A stretch of DNA of 64,000 nt from JACMLD01 sp044223995 (GTDB lineage Bacteria > Bacteroidota > Bacteroidia > Chitinophagales > Chitinophagaceae), in the NCBI GenBank assembly GCA_044223995.1, contig JBGALE010000003.1:372001-436000 (forward strand), given 5' to 3'. Position 1 is the first letter of the stretch; each line of letters opens with the position of its first letter. Positions 43,589-52,663 of the stretch are shown in pieces. Position numbers and translations under genes: made by a program. The notes under the pieces were generated by a model. It was not told where the DNA came from and ran no database searches. It saw nothing but the letters and a program-made list of their open reading frames with translations.

Positions 43589-44509
43589 TTATGAACGGCC
43601 TGTGCATGACTGGAAGAACTGCCAGATGGTTTCACCGGCATCAAAGTCGCGGCATACTTTTCCTACTATCATCTTTGGCAGGTATTGCGATCGTCCCGGC
43701 AAGGTGTGACCACCGCCATTGATTTTTATAAACACCACACGGCTGCCATTCTTCCCACCTTCATAACTGTATTGCACAGCCGTACAGCCGTCCATTTTGT
43801 TTGTATTGGGCAGGTCGGTGGAAACGGGCTGTGCAGTTGTTTTATCAACTGCTATATACCTTTCAATCGTTTGACTCGCAGAAGTACACCCACCCCTTGC
43901 TCCTGTTAATCCATTACCGACTGTTCCGCCGTTAAAGGGAACCAATGGATCGGCAGTGCCACTGATCAGCAAAACTGAGATAGGATTAGGCGGATAAAAA
44001 TCATCTATAATTTTTGTGGGAATGGATGCACAGACCGGCGCAACTGCTAACAGGCGTTGGCTCATCTTGTATGAAAGGAAAATGGAAAAGAAACCGCCGT
44101 TGGATATGCCGGTTGAAAATACACGCCGCGGATTGACGGCGTAATTTTTTATAAGCGTGTCAAGTAACTGACCAATAAACAAAACGTCATTGTTGGCTGC
44201 AATTTTTTGATCAAATTCCCGGCCATCGTTCCATTGTTTATTAATACCCTGCGGGTAAACGGTAATAAAATGTTCCCTGTCGGCAATCGGGTCCATTCCC
44301 ATATAACGCTGCATCTGCTTTGCATTGCCCCCACCACCATGAAAAACAAATACCAGGGGCAGTGGCTGTTGATTGTCGTAGCCTGCGGGCAGGTGAAGGA
44401 TGTAACTGCGGCTTTGATTACCGATCAATACCTGACCTTCTGTATTGGATTGGGCAGTGACTTTGTTGATTGAAAAGGCAATGGAAAAAAGCAGGAGTAC
44501 CTGTTTCAT
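43589..44509 (-). CDS. Exported PHB depolymerase / feruloyl esterase-like hydrolase
   Basis: The 306-aa alpha/beta hydrolase starts at ATG 44509 with a signal peptide (MKQVLLLFSIAFSINKVTA-Q). The oxyanion segment is FVFHGGGGNA, the nucleophile S136 lies in FSTGISNGGF, the acid is in LISGTADPLVPF, and the catalytic His in INGGGHTLPG. This is the LpqC/esterase-PHB (CE1-like) family, which includes PHB depolymerases and feruloyl or acetyl xylan esterases. Substrate is open; other exported sugar-ester genes in the window make a plant-polymer esterase plausible. A 9-bp hairpin without a T run spans its stop codon (43574-43605). Confidence 0.87.
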   Translation of the reverse strand: MKQVLLLFSIAFSINKVTAQSNTEGQVLIGNQSRSYILHLPAGYDNQQPLPLVFVFHGGGGNAKQMQRYMGMDPIADREHFITVYPQGINKQWNDGREFDQKIAANNDVLFIGQLLDTLIKNYAVNPRRVFSTGISNGGFFSIFLSYKMSQRLLAVAPVCASIPTKIIDDFYPPNPISVLLISGTADPLVPFNGGTVGNGLTGARGGCTSASQTIERYIAVDKTTAQPVSTDLPNTNKMDGCTAVQYSYEGGKNGSRVVFIKINGGGHTLPGRSQYLPKMIVGKVCRDFDAGETIWQFFQSCTGRS

Positions 44510-44641
44510 ATTTGCAGAAATTTCCCCTAAGAAGGGAATCAGTGGCATTGGTTTAACTGTACCCGTGAACTAATTAGCGCAGTATTTTAATAACCATCAA
44601 AGGCCAAATAGGCGTTTGTCCATCTGTTAACACGTTTTGCA

Positions 44642-45097
44642 TCAGTATATCCTCCCTCCTTCGTCGTTATCAAGCAATGACTGAGTCAGTGAATGATCAA
44701 AAACACCTTCCTTATTCGCAATCACCTGTCGTAATAAATCGTGAATAGTAACCACGCCTACAAATGTTTTGCGATCATAGGCCAGCAGATAACGCGCCTT
44801 ATGCGAATTCATCAGGTTCATACAGTATTCAACTGTATCAGTCAGTTCTACTACCGGTAAATCGGTGGTCATGACATCCTGTACCAATGTAGATTCACTG
44901 GAGCGCCCTTTCAGGATAACATTCCGGCTGTAATCCCGCTCGCAGAATATACCCCTGTATTCATTGCCTTCCATGACGATGAGATAACTCAGGTTAACCG
45001 AATTAAGCAGGCTAAGTGCATTAATCACCAGGGCATTTGGCTGGATGAGGTTGAAAGGTTTCGGCTTACTGTCAATAATGTTTTGTACTGTTCTCAT
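44642..45097 (-). CDS. CBS-domain protein
   Basis: The 151-aa cytoplasmic protein consists of a CBS pair (about 10-60 and 75-132). The first has ALSLLNSVNLSYLIVMEGNE and GIFCERDYSRNVIL, the second VQDVMTTDLPVVELTDTVEY and VGVVTIHDLLRQVI. CBS pairs bind adenosine nucleotides and sense energy state. Stand-alone CBS proteins of this type are common in Bacteroidota. It is divergent from the cytochrome b561-like gene. Confidence 0.9.
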   Translation of the reverse strand: MRTVQNIIDSKPKPFNLIQPNALVINALSLLNSVNLSYLIVMEGNEYRGIFCERDYSRNVILKGRSSESTLVQDVMTTDLPVVELTDTVEYCMNLMNSHKARYLLAYDRKTFVGVVTIHDLLRQVIANKEGVFDHSLTQSLLDNDEGGRIY

Positions 45098-45247
45098 ACA
45101 AGTAAAGGTTTATTTTGTGAAACAGAGAATCGGGTATAGCCGGTCCCGATATTCCTGTACTACAAGTTACCGCTTCAAATCCATAAATATATCAACTGAC
45201 CACTATATCCGAAAACTTTTTCTATGCTTTTTTCGTATGCTTATTTC

Positions 45248-45958
45248 ATGGAAAGAATTAACAGAAAACACGCACTGGCCATCCGGTGGTTCCACTGGAT
45301 TAACTTCCCGGTACTCACGCTGATGGTGTGGAGCGGTTTCCTGATTTACTGGGCCAACGACGTATACCGTATTGGCTTTGGCGATACTACCCTGCTGAAA
45401 TTTTTTCCAAAAACATTTTACGATTTGCTGCATATACCCCAGCGGCTTGGAGAAGGGATGTCATACCATTTTGTGTTTATGTGGTTGTTTTTCCTGAATG
45501 GAATCCTTTATATATTATATACCGGCATTTCCGGTGAATGGCGTGAACTGTTACCGGGCAAACATTCGTTTCGCGAAGCATGGCTGGTAGTACTCCACGA
45601 TTTGCATCTTAGAAAAGAAGCGCCACCACAACAAAAATACAACGGGGCACAAAAGATTGCCTATACCGCTATCATTGTTATGGGTGCGGGTTCTGTCATT
45701 ACCGGTATTGCCATTTACAAACCTGTACAGTTTGGATGGCTCTGTGCATTATGCGGTGGCTATGAATCAGCCAGGCTGATACATTTTGCACTCACCATCG
45801 GTTACTGCCTGTTCTTTATCATTCACATTGCACAAGTGATAAGAGCGGGATGGAAAAATTTTCAGAGTATTATCACAGGTTTTGAAACCGCGGGAACAGT
45901 GGAAGAGATAACAGAAGAGATACCGGCGACCCTGCCTGATCCATCAACGATTAACTGA
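45248..45958 (+). CDS. Cytochrome b561-like membrane subunit
   Basis: The 236-aa protein has four or five transmembrane helices. Haem-ligand histidines are apparent in IRWFHWINFPVLTLM (about 12-26), YHFVFMWLFFLNGILYI, IHFALTIGYCLFFIIHIAQV and neighbouring helices. This fits the cytochrome b561 family (thiosulfate reductase / hydrogenase b subunit type). I start at ATG 45248 (MERINRKHALAIRW). The molybdopterin oxidoreductase begins 8 bases after its stop, so the two form an operon in which this protein would pass electrons to or from the quinone pool. Confidence 0.85.
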   Translation: MERINRKHALAIRWFHWINFPVLTLMVWSGFLIYWANDVYRIGFGDTTLLKFFPKTFYDLLHIPQRLGEGMSYHFVFMWLFFLNGILYILYTGISGEWRELLPGKHSFREAWLVVLHDLHLRKEAPPQQKYNGAQKIAYTAIIVMGAGSVITGIAIYKPVQFGWLCALCGGYESARLIHFALTIGYCLFFIIHIAQVIRAGWKNFQSIITGFETAGTVEEITEEIPATLPDPSTIN

Positions 45959-45966
45959 TAGCATAT

Positions 45967-46728
45967 ATGAAAAAAGAAATTTTTTATACCAAACAGCAGG
46001 TACGAAGAAAAACCATCATTGCATTTACGGTATTTTTTTTACTGATGGCCGCGGCAGTATCGGGATGGTTATATGTTAAAAGCCTTCCGCTGGACAATGG
46101 TTTGCTGGGTGGCGTACAGGAACCGATCAGGAAAGTGCTCAACCTGAATGAAAAAGTTTTCAGCAAATCGCTGGATAATTCACACCTGGCAAAAACATAT
46201 CCACTCCCGGCTGCAGTTAAAAAAGTCAGGGTGAATGGCGATATCGGTATGGGAAATGATTTCGATCCTGCTGCCTGGAAACTCTATGTAATCAAAGCAA
46301 CTGGTGATACACTGGCGCTTACCCTGGACGATATTAAAAAATTACCCAAAACAGAAATTGTATTCGATTTCAAATGCATTGAAGGCTGGAGCCAGGTAAC
46401 ACACTGGGGCGGTGTTAAATTCAGCGACTTCGCTGCTGCCTATAACCTGAACAATGAGACTTCGATGAAATATGTTGGTATGGCAACACCTGATGTGGAA
46501 TACTATGTAGGTATCGATATGCCCAGTGCGATGCATCCGCAAACGCTGATCTGCTATGAAATGAATGGAAAACCATTGCCAATGAACCAGGGATACCCTT
46601 TACGTATGATCATACCCGTTAAATATGGCATTAAAAGTATTAAACGAATCGGCACCATGTATTTTGATAATGAACGCCCGCCTGATTACTGGTTTGAAAG
46701 AGGCTACGATTATTTTTCGGGTCTCTGA
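45967..46728 (+). CDS. Molybdopterin-dependent oxidoreductase (sulfite oxidase fold)
   Basis: The 253-aa protein has an N-terminal transmembrane anchor (about 17-37) and an exported sulfite-oxidase/MsrP-like domain. The molybdenum-ligand cysteine is C137 in FKCIEGWSQVTHWGG. The C-terminal part has HPQTLICYEMNGKPLPMNQG and GYPLRMIIPVKYGIKSIKR, as in MsrP relatives. The residues DIGMGNDFDPAAWKLYVIKA lead into the domain. With the b-type cytochrome 8 bases upstream it resembles an MsrPQ-like periplasmic redox pair, but the partner is b561-like rather than MsrQ. Substrate unknown. Confidence 0.87.
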   Translation: MKKEIFYTKQQVRRKTIIAFTVFFLLMAAAVSGWLYVKSLPLDNGLLGGVQEPIRKVLNLNEKVFSKSLDNSHLAKTYPLPAAVKKVRVNGDIGMGNDFDPAAWKLYVIKATGDTLALTLDDIKKLPKTEIVFDFKCIEGWSQVTHWGGVKFSDFAAAYNLNNETSMKYVGMATPDVEYYVGIDMPSAMHPQTLICYEMNGKPLPMNQGYPLRMIIPVKYGIKSIKRIGTMYFDNERPPDYWFERGYDYFSGL

Positions 46729-46750
46729 TACATTTCCTTCTGCCATATTA

Positions 46751-46776
46751 ACCTCACACATCATGTGGGGTTTTTT
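46751..46776 (+). terminator. Terminator of the cytochrome/molybdoenzyme operon
   Basis: ACCTCACA / TGTGGGGT stem (one T-G pair, 4-base loop) followed by six T. Confidence 0.8.
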
Positions 46777-46890
46777 ATTGTTATATCACTCTTGAAAAAA
46801 TAATCACATTTATTTTCTTCTCACTAAATCCAATTTTGATCACTGCCCGTATTTATCTCGAACCATTTATCATTAAAAAAAAGTTTAACA

Positions 46891-47547
46891 ATGAAAAAGA
46901 CAAAATTTGTGATTGCTGCTGCTGTGGCCCTTGTACTTGGCGGTGGTATCCTATGGGCGGCAGACCATGCCGATGCGCCTGCTGTTACCAATCAAACTAC
47001 TGACATTACGGATGTATATGCATTTACCGGTGCAGATGCAAACAATATGGTCTTTGTAGCCAATACACAAGGATTACTGGCACCTGCAGCCACGGGCGCT
47101 GCAAAATTCGATGCCAACACGTTAACCGAAATCAACATCGATAACAATGGCGATAATGTGGAAGACCTCGTCATCCAGGCTGTTTATGATGGTACTAACA
47201 TGAAATTTTATGGCCCTGTTGCACCATCTGCAACCGGATCAAAAAGCAAACTGGAAGGTGCAACCGTTGCGACTGTTGCCGTAACACCTTATGGATCCGC
47301 CCCTGTCATTGCTACGGGTACCAATGGCATGAAGGTATTTGCAGGCCCGCGTGATGATCCATTCTTCTTTGACCTCGACCAGTTTAAGAAAATACTGGCC
47401 GGTACAGCCAGTGGTTTCAACAATCCCGGTGTTGACCATTTTGCAGGCACCAACGTGATGAGTGTAGTGGTTGAAGTGCCGAAATCATTACTGAATGCCA
47501 CCAACAATAAAATCAATGTTTGGCTGGAAACAAAAAAGAAAATCTAA
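46891..47547 (+). CDS. DUF4331 protein, N-terminal half
   Basis: The 218-aa protein has a signal peptide (MKKTKFVIAAAVALVLGGGILWA). Immediately after it comes ADHADAP, the counterpart of the SSHREAP motif that opens DUF4331 proteins. GPRDDPFFFDLDQFK and VMSVVVEVPKSLL are later DUF4331 landmarks. The protein ends there: the second half of the usual 450-550-aa domain is missing and is encoded by the next gene, 45 bases downstream. Both ends are clean, with no frameshift joining them. DUF4331 proteins are exported; no biochemical role is established. Confidence 0.85.
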   Translation: MKKTKFVIAAAVALVLGGGILWAADHADAPAVTNQTTDITDVYAFTGADANNMVFVANTQGLLAPAATGAAKFDANTLTEINIDNNGDNVEDLVIQAVYDGTNMKFYGPVAPSATGSKSKLEGATVATVAVTPYGSAPVIATGTNGMKVFAGPRDDPFFFDLDQFKKILAGTASGFNNPGVDHFAGTNVMSVVVEVPKSLLNATNNKINVWLETKKKI

Positions 47548-47592
47548 GCCGGCATCGTTCATTAATTAAGCAATAAATAAAAAATCATAACA

Positions 47593-48123
47593 ATGAAAAA
47601 GACATTCCTGAATATATGTTTACTTGGCGCTGTTATCATAGTTGTGGCAGCTTCCTGTAAGAAAAATGATTCCCCAGCCCCGCCGACTGTATATTACCAA
47701 ACAGGTGATCAAATGGCAAGACCTGCAATCAATACGGTATTTGTCGATGCAGCCGCAAAAGATTCGTTCAACAATGCCATCCCTTCACAAATGGCTTCGC
47801 TGTTTGGAACAAAATTCAAAAATCGTTTGCTGGCGCTCAACCCTGGCTATACCACCAACGCCCTGGGCTTAACCGCTGATCAATTCACAGGTGTACTGGT
47901 AACCGATGTATTGAATGTTTCGACAAGTGGCAAAACAACTTTCTTTGACGGAACAAACGTGCTTACCGGGCGTGCATTAAATGATGACGTGATTGATGTG
48001 GAGCTTACTTTGATCTTTGGCGGACCGGCTGGTACCTCCAATCCATCACTCACCAGTGATCATGTAAACAGCAACGATAAAGCATTCCTGGCTTCATTCC
48101 CTTACCTGGCAAGCCCCTGGTAA
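47593..48123 (+). CDS. DUF4331 protein, C-terminal half, lipoprotein
   Basis: The 176-aa lipoprotein (lipobox VAASC, C22) carries the C-terminal DUF4331 landmarks. These are QMARPAINTVFVDAAAKDSF, GRALNDDVIDVELTLIFGG and LTSDHVNSNDKAFLASFPYL, ending SPW. It has its own start and its own signal, so it is a separate protein that likely pairs with the upstream half. One is predicted soluble and the other membrane-anchored. It ends at a terminator before the TonB receptor. Confidence 0.85.
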   Translation: MKKTFLNICLLGAVIIVVAASCKKNDSPAPPTVYYQTGDQMARPAINTVFVDAAAKDSFNNAIPSQMASLFGTKFKNRLLALNPGYTTNALGLTADQFTGVLVTDVLNVSTSGKTTFFDGTNVLTGRALNDDVIDVELTLIFGGPAGTSNPSLTSDHVNSNDKAFLASFPYLASPW

Positions 48124-48150
48124 TATGAAATTGGCAGCCTTTATAACGAC

Positions 48151-48178
48151 AACCGGGGCTGTTAGTCCCGGTTTTTTA
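48151..48178 (+). terminator. Terminator of the DUF4331 operon
   Basis: Stem ACCGGGGCT / AGTCCCGGT (one G-T pair, GTT loop) followed by a T run. Confidence 0.85.
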
Positions 48179-48286
48179 TTAAGCATATTAAAACCATTAG
48201 AGCTTGTTCACCGTATTTAAAGAGCAGTAACCACGTACGTATTATTATCAATTAAATAATTTTTAAATCCCATATTTTTTGCCAAC

Positions 48287-50539
48287 ATGTCACCGGGGAA
48301 TCTTTATAGTAAGTCTTTATTTATATTGATGATAGTAATGATTGCTCTTCGATCGCAGGCGCAGGATATCATCAGGGGCAATGTAATTGATGCCATCAGC
48401 AGGCAACCCCTGGAAGCTGCCTCGGTGATGATTACAACTCCCATCGTTGTAAGTACAGTTACTGACAAATCTGGAAACTTTTATGTAAAAACCGGGACTG
48501 ATCAACCTGTTATCATTGTTACCTCCTTTGTGGGTTATAAACCAGATACAATGGTTATGGCTCCCAATCAATATGTACGGATTGCATTGCAACCCGGTGC
48601 CATTGATTTGAAAGATGTGGTGGTTTTGCAAAATAATTCGATGACCAAATTCGCTACGCTGGGTAAAATAGATTTGGATATCAAGCCGGTTAGAAATACG
48701 CAGGAACTCATGCGCCTTGTACCGGGGTTGTTTATTGCACAACATGCAGGTGGTGGAAAAGCTGAACAAATATTTCTCCGTGGTTTCGATTGTGACCACG
48801 GTACAGATGTACAGGTGAGCCAGGATGGTATACCGGTCAATATGGTCTCGCACGCGCACGGCCAGGGATATGCCGATGCTCACTTTATTATCCCCGAAAC
48901 CGTTAATAATATCGATTTTGGCGCGGGCCCTTATTATACTCAACACGGCAATTTGAATACAGCAGGTTATATATCTTTCAATACGTTTAATTCCATTCCG
49001 CAAAGCCGCGTGCAATTGGAAGCGGGAAGATATCATTCCTACAGGACGCTTGTGATGATCGACCTTCTTCATGCCAATAAAGACAGGCAAAATGCGTATA
49101 TCGCCGCGGATTATAACTATACAGATGGCCCGTCAATAAGTAAACAACAATTTAATCGTCTAAACCTTTTTGGCAAATACAACCTGGCCATTTCCCCTTC
49201 CACACAAGTAACAGCATCAGTTTCATCCTTTATCAGCAAATGGAAAGCTTCGGGACAGGTACCGGAACGTGCAGTAGAAAGCGGGATGATTGATCGTTTT
49301 GGTTCCATTGATCCAACTGAGGGTGGCAATACTGAAAGGCATAATGCAAATATTATTGTATCGCACCAGTTTAACAATGGATCAACCTGGGAAAACCAAT
49401 TGTACTACAGCCGTTATATTTTCAACCTGTATTCTGATTTTACCTTTTTCCTGAATGATACGGTAAATGGTGATGAAATCAACCAGGCAGAACACCGCAA
49501 CCTGTATGGGTATTCATCTAAATTTAATCACAGTTCCAATATCGGTCGTTGGGCGATACATGCTACCTATGGCGCTGGCCTGCGGTATGATGCAACGACC
49601 AACAGCCAACTGGCACATGTGGCAAAGAGAGTTTTTTTAGAAAATAGTAAACTCGGAGATATCAGGGAGTCCAATGCTTATGGATATATCCAGCAGCAGG
49701 CATCAACCGGGAAATGGCTGGTAGACGCCGGTCTCCGGTTTGACTATTTACATTTTAATTATTTCGATAAATTAAATACAGCGCAAAATCCATCACGGGG
49801 CAAATCAATTCTCAGTCCTAAAATAAATATCCAGTATACAATTAACCGCCAGGTGCAGCTATACATAAAAGCAGGAAAAGGTTTTCATTCCAACGATACA
49901 CGCGTAGTGGTGGCAAATGATGGCAAACAAATTTTACCGGCAGCTTATGGCGGGGATATTGGTATTACACTAAAACCTACTGATAAGTTATTTTTGAACA
50001 TCGCTGCCTGGTATTTATTTCTCGGGCAGGAATTTGTCTATGTGGGGGACGATGGTAATATTGAACCAAGTGGCAAAACGAAACGGCAGGGTATCGACAT
50101 CATAGCACGCTACCAGTTTTCAAACCACCTGTTTGCCAACTTTAACGCCAATATTACCAAACCCAGGGCCATTGATGCAGCCAAGGGACAGGATTATATA
50201 CCACTGGCACCGACTGCTACGAGTACTGGTGGTTTATTTTACAAGGCAAAAAGAGGTTTTAACGGCGGATTGAGTTACCGCTATATTAAAGACAGACCGG
50301 CAAATGACAACAACTCCATTACAGCCAAAGGCTATTTCCTGCTCGATGGTTCAGTGAACTATATGCAGAAACGGTATGAAATTGGTATTGCACTCGAAAA
50401 CATATTGAATACCACATGGAACGAAGCACAGTTTGCCACCGAATCAAGGCTGCGCAATGAACCAGCTCCTGTCACAGAGCTTAATTTCACGCCAGGTACA
50501 CCATTCTTCGCAAGGCTGAAGCTGGCGGTGTTCTTTTAA
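48287..50539 (+). CDS. TonB-dependent receptor with CarboxypepD_reg-like domain
   Basis: The 750-aa outer-membrane receptor has a signal peptide (MSPGNLYSKSLFILMIVMIALRSQA-Q). A CarboxypepD_reg-like domain follows (about 28-105, IIRGNVIDAISRQPLEAASV and FVGYKPDTMVMAP). The plug is at about 120-230, with LMRLVPGLFIAQHAGGGKAE and IFLRGFDCDHGTDVQVSQDG. The rest is a 22-stranded-type barrel ending in FTPGTPFFARLKLAVFF. It lacks a SusD partner, so metal complexes, cofactors or small ligands are likelier than glycans. The histidine-rich HAHGQGYADAHF in the plug and the following HupE gene hint at a metal. Near-consensus ATATTTTTTG lies five bases before the ATG. Confidence 0.93.
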   Translation: MSPGNLYSKSLFILMIVMIALRSQAQDIIRGNVIDAISRQPLEAASVMITTPIVVSTVTDKSGNFYVKTGTDQPVIIVTSFVGYKPDTMVMAPNQYVRIALQPGAIDLKDVVVLQNNSMTKFATLGKIDLDIKPVRNTQELMRLVPGLFIAQHAGGGKAEQIFLRGFDCDHGTDVQVSQDGIPVNMVSHAHGQGYADAHFIIPETVNNIDFGAGPYYTQHGNLNTAGYISFNTFNSIPQSRVQLEAGRYHSYRTLVMIDLLHANKDRQNAYIAADYNYTDGPSISKQQFNRLNLFGKYNLAISPSTQVTASVSSFISKWKASGQVPERAVESGMIDRFGSIDPTEGGNTERHNANIIVSHQFNNGSTWENQLYYSRYIFNLYSDFTFFLNDTVNGDEINQAEHRNLYGYSSKFNHSSNIGRWAIHATYGAGLRYDATTNSQLAHVAKRVFLENSKLGDIRESNAYGYIQQQASTGKWLVDAGLRFDYLHFNYFDKLNTAQNPSRGKSILSPKINIQYTINRQVQLYIKAGKGFHSNDTRVVVANDGKQILPAAYGGDIGITLKPTDKLFLNIAAWYLFLGQEFVYVGDDGNIEPSGKTKRQGIDIIARYQFSNHLFANFNANITKPRAIDAAKGQDYIPLAPTATSTGGLFYKAKRGFNGGLSYRYIKDRPANDNNSITAKGYFLLDGSVNYMQKRYEIGIALENILNTTWNEAQFATESRLRNEPAPVTELNFTPGTPFFARLKLAVFF

Positions 50540-50647
50540 TCATGGTGACGTGCTTTTGATCAACAATATTTCTTTACACTGCAGCCTATTGTTTAAATCC
50601 CTTCTGTGCGGGTTTACGTATCTAATATGATTCATTCCACCACCACC

Positions 50648-51337
50648 ATGAACCAATCACCAGGATACAAATACCAACCGTTTGCACGTATTACCGGCAT
50701 TGCCATTTTGTTGTTCCTGCTGGCACAGCCTGTAATGGCGCATGTGGTGGTCGGTGAACTCGAAAATCTTTCCACCAGCGATGTTGCGCTGGTGTACCTG
50801 CAACTGGGCTATAAACATATTCTGCCGCTTGGACTGGATCATATTCTTTTTGTGTTGTGTCTTTTCTTATTAAGCCCCCGGTTAAAACCTGTGCTGTGGC
50901 AGGCAACAGCATTTACCGTGGCGCATTCAGTGACACTCGGGCTGGCTATGTATCATATCATCACACCCCCTTCCAAAATTATCGAACCGCTCATAGCATT
51001 GTCCATCCTGTATATAGCATTGGAAAATATTGTATCACCACGATTGAAAGCAAGCCGAATTGGTATTGTTTTCATTTTTGGACTGGTACACGGATTGGGT
51101 TTTGCCGGCGCATTGAGTGAACTTGGTTTGCCACAAAAAGATTACCTGTTATCGCTTATTATGTTCAACGCAGGCGTTGAACTTGGGCAGTTAACGATTA
51201 TCCTGCTGGCATTTTTTCTGCTGGCGAAAAAATTTGGGGGAAAACCATATTACCGGAAAGCGATTGTGCTTCCTTTATCTATACTCATTGCTATGGTTGC
51301 AGCAGGATGGACCATTCAGCGAATATTCTTCGTGTAG
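50648..51337 (+). CDS. HupE/UreJ family membrane protein
   Basis: The 229-aa protein has a signal-like first helix (ITGIAILLFLLAQPVMA) and about six further segments. The family's histidine motif LGLDHILFVLCLFLLS (about 58-73) and the second signature FGLVHGLGFAGALSELGLPQ (about 142-161) are clear. HupE and UreJ proteins are thought to import nickel or cobalt. I start at ATG 50648; in-frame GTG 50606 and ATG 50627 are alternatives. It follows the TonB receptor by about 110 bases, and the TPR lipoprotein starts 28 bases later. Confidence 0.88.
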   Translation: MNQSPGYKYQPFARITGIAILLFLLAQPVMAHVVVGELENLSTSDVALVYLQLGYKHILPLGLDHILFVLCLFLLSPRLKPVLWQATAFTVAHSVTLGLAMYHIITPPSKIIEPLIALSILYIALENIVSPRLKASRIGIVFIFGLVHGLGFAGALSELGLPQKDYLLSLIMFNAGVELGQLTIILLAFFLLAKKFGGKPYYRKAIVLPLSILIAMVAAGWTIQRIFFV

Positions 51338-51365
51338 CAATCATTAAAGAAAGAAATTGAATACC

Positions 51366-52649
51366 GTGAAAAAATTATTATTTCTCATCATCGCATCGCT
51401 TATATTTTTTTCCTGCAGGCAACACGGTGGACCGGTTGTTCAAGGTTCATTTGTTGACAGCCTGATAACACATTACCAGCCTTCTTCGATCGTCACATCG
51501 AATGAAGAAGAGCTGGTTTTTTGGAAAAAAAGAATCGACAGCCATCCTCATGGATTTACCAATGAATCAAAATATGCCGGCACACTCGCCAGGCGCTTCC
51601 ATTTTTTTGGCGATATACACGATATCGTAGCTGCCGACAGCATTGTAAATAGTATCAACCACGAATTAAAAGGGAATGATATGGGCCCCAATATGGCGCT
51701 GGCCAGTTATTCTATTACCAGGCATCAATTCAACCAGGCACATGATTATATTCAACAATTGAAAAAATTAGGCGGCCAGAAATACGCTGTTAGCCTGTTG
51801 TCTTTTGATGCGGATTTTGAACTGGGAAATTATTACAGCCCGGCAGTTGTATTGAAGTCCATCGAACACAACCAGGACTATGGCTATTACTTTCGTTTGT
51901 CAAAATACCAGCATTTCAAAGGGGATTTGGAAGATGCCATCCAATCGATGCAAAAGGCTGCGGAACTGGCTGAATCAAATAAATACCTGCAACTGGCAGC
52001 AATGTCCAATATGGCAGACCTCTATGTGCATGCGGGGGATCTCCCGAAAGCTTATGAGTTATATGCCGATTGCATTCGCTTAAATGCATCCGGTTTTCAT
52101 GACCTGATGGGCGTTGGCTGGATTGCACTGGTAAAAGATGGCAATGATTCTCTGGCAGAAAAAATATTCAAATTTGTATTGCAGCAGGTTAAATCACCTG
52201 ATCCCATTTTCAAACTATACCAGTTGGCACAATATCGTGGCGACAGCATAGCAGAAAAGAAATATGCCACAGTATTTGCGCAACAGGTGAACGATACATT
52301 ATATGGCGGCATGTATAATAAATACCTGGTAGAATTATACACGGGTGTTCTTCATGATCCTGCGAAAGCTGTTGCAATAGCAAAAAAAGAACTGGATAAC
52401 CGCGCTACCCCGCAAACATTTGCCTGGTATGCCTGGAGTTTGTTTTGTAACCACCAATCAGAGGAAGCATATTCTGCGTATCGGCGTTATGTTTCCGGGA
52501 AACCACTGGAAGGACTTGAATTGTATTATATGGGAAAGATGATGCAGGGATTGAACAAGGGCTACAATGCACAGGCTTTTTTCAAAGCTGCGAACAAAAA
52601 CCGGTACGACATAAGCCCTGCGATGATGAAAGATTTGGAGAAGAATTGA
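51366..52649 (+). CDS. TPR-containing lipoprotein
   Basis: The 427-aa product starts at GTG 51366 (MKKLLFLIIASLIFFSC) with a good lipobox (C17); an in-frame TTG nine bases upstream is less likely. The remainder is helical with TPR-like repeats: KYQHFKGDLEDAIQSMQKAA, NMADLYVHAGDLPKAYELYA, WYAWSLFCNHQSEEAYSAYR and MGKMMQGLNKGYNAQAFFKA. It is tightly downstream of the HupE gene, so it probably belongs to the TonB/HupE unit as a periplasm-facing scaffold. Function unknown. Confidence 0.85.
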   Translation: MKKLLFLIIASLIFFSCRQHGGPVVQGSFVDSLITHYQPSSIVTSNEEELVFWKKRIDSHPHGFTNESKYAGTLARRFHFFGDIHDIVAADSIVNSINHELKGNDMGPNMALASYSITRHQFNQAHDYIQQLKKLGGQKYAVSLLSFDADFELGNYYSPAVVLKSIEHNQDYGYYFRLSKYQHFKGDLEDAIQSMQKAAELAESNKYLQLAAMSNMADLYVHAGDLPKAYELYADCIRLNASGFHDLMGVGWIALVKDGNDSLAEKIFKFVLQQVKSPDPIFKLYQLAQYRGDSIAEKKYATVFAQQVNDTLYGGMYNKYLVELYTGVLHDPAKAVAIAKKELDNRATPQTFAWYAWSLFCNHQSEEAYSAYRRYVSGKPLEGLELYYMGKMMQGLNKGYNAQAFFKAANKNRYDISPAMMKDLEKN

Positions 52650-52663
52650 AAAAGATGATGGCG

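Noticed and set aside
45128..45153. Inverted repeat ATCGGG / CCCGAT between the CBS and cytochrome genes
   Set aside because: Short arms with a 10-base gap and no second copy; too weak to call an operator.
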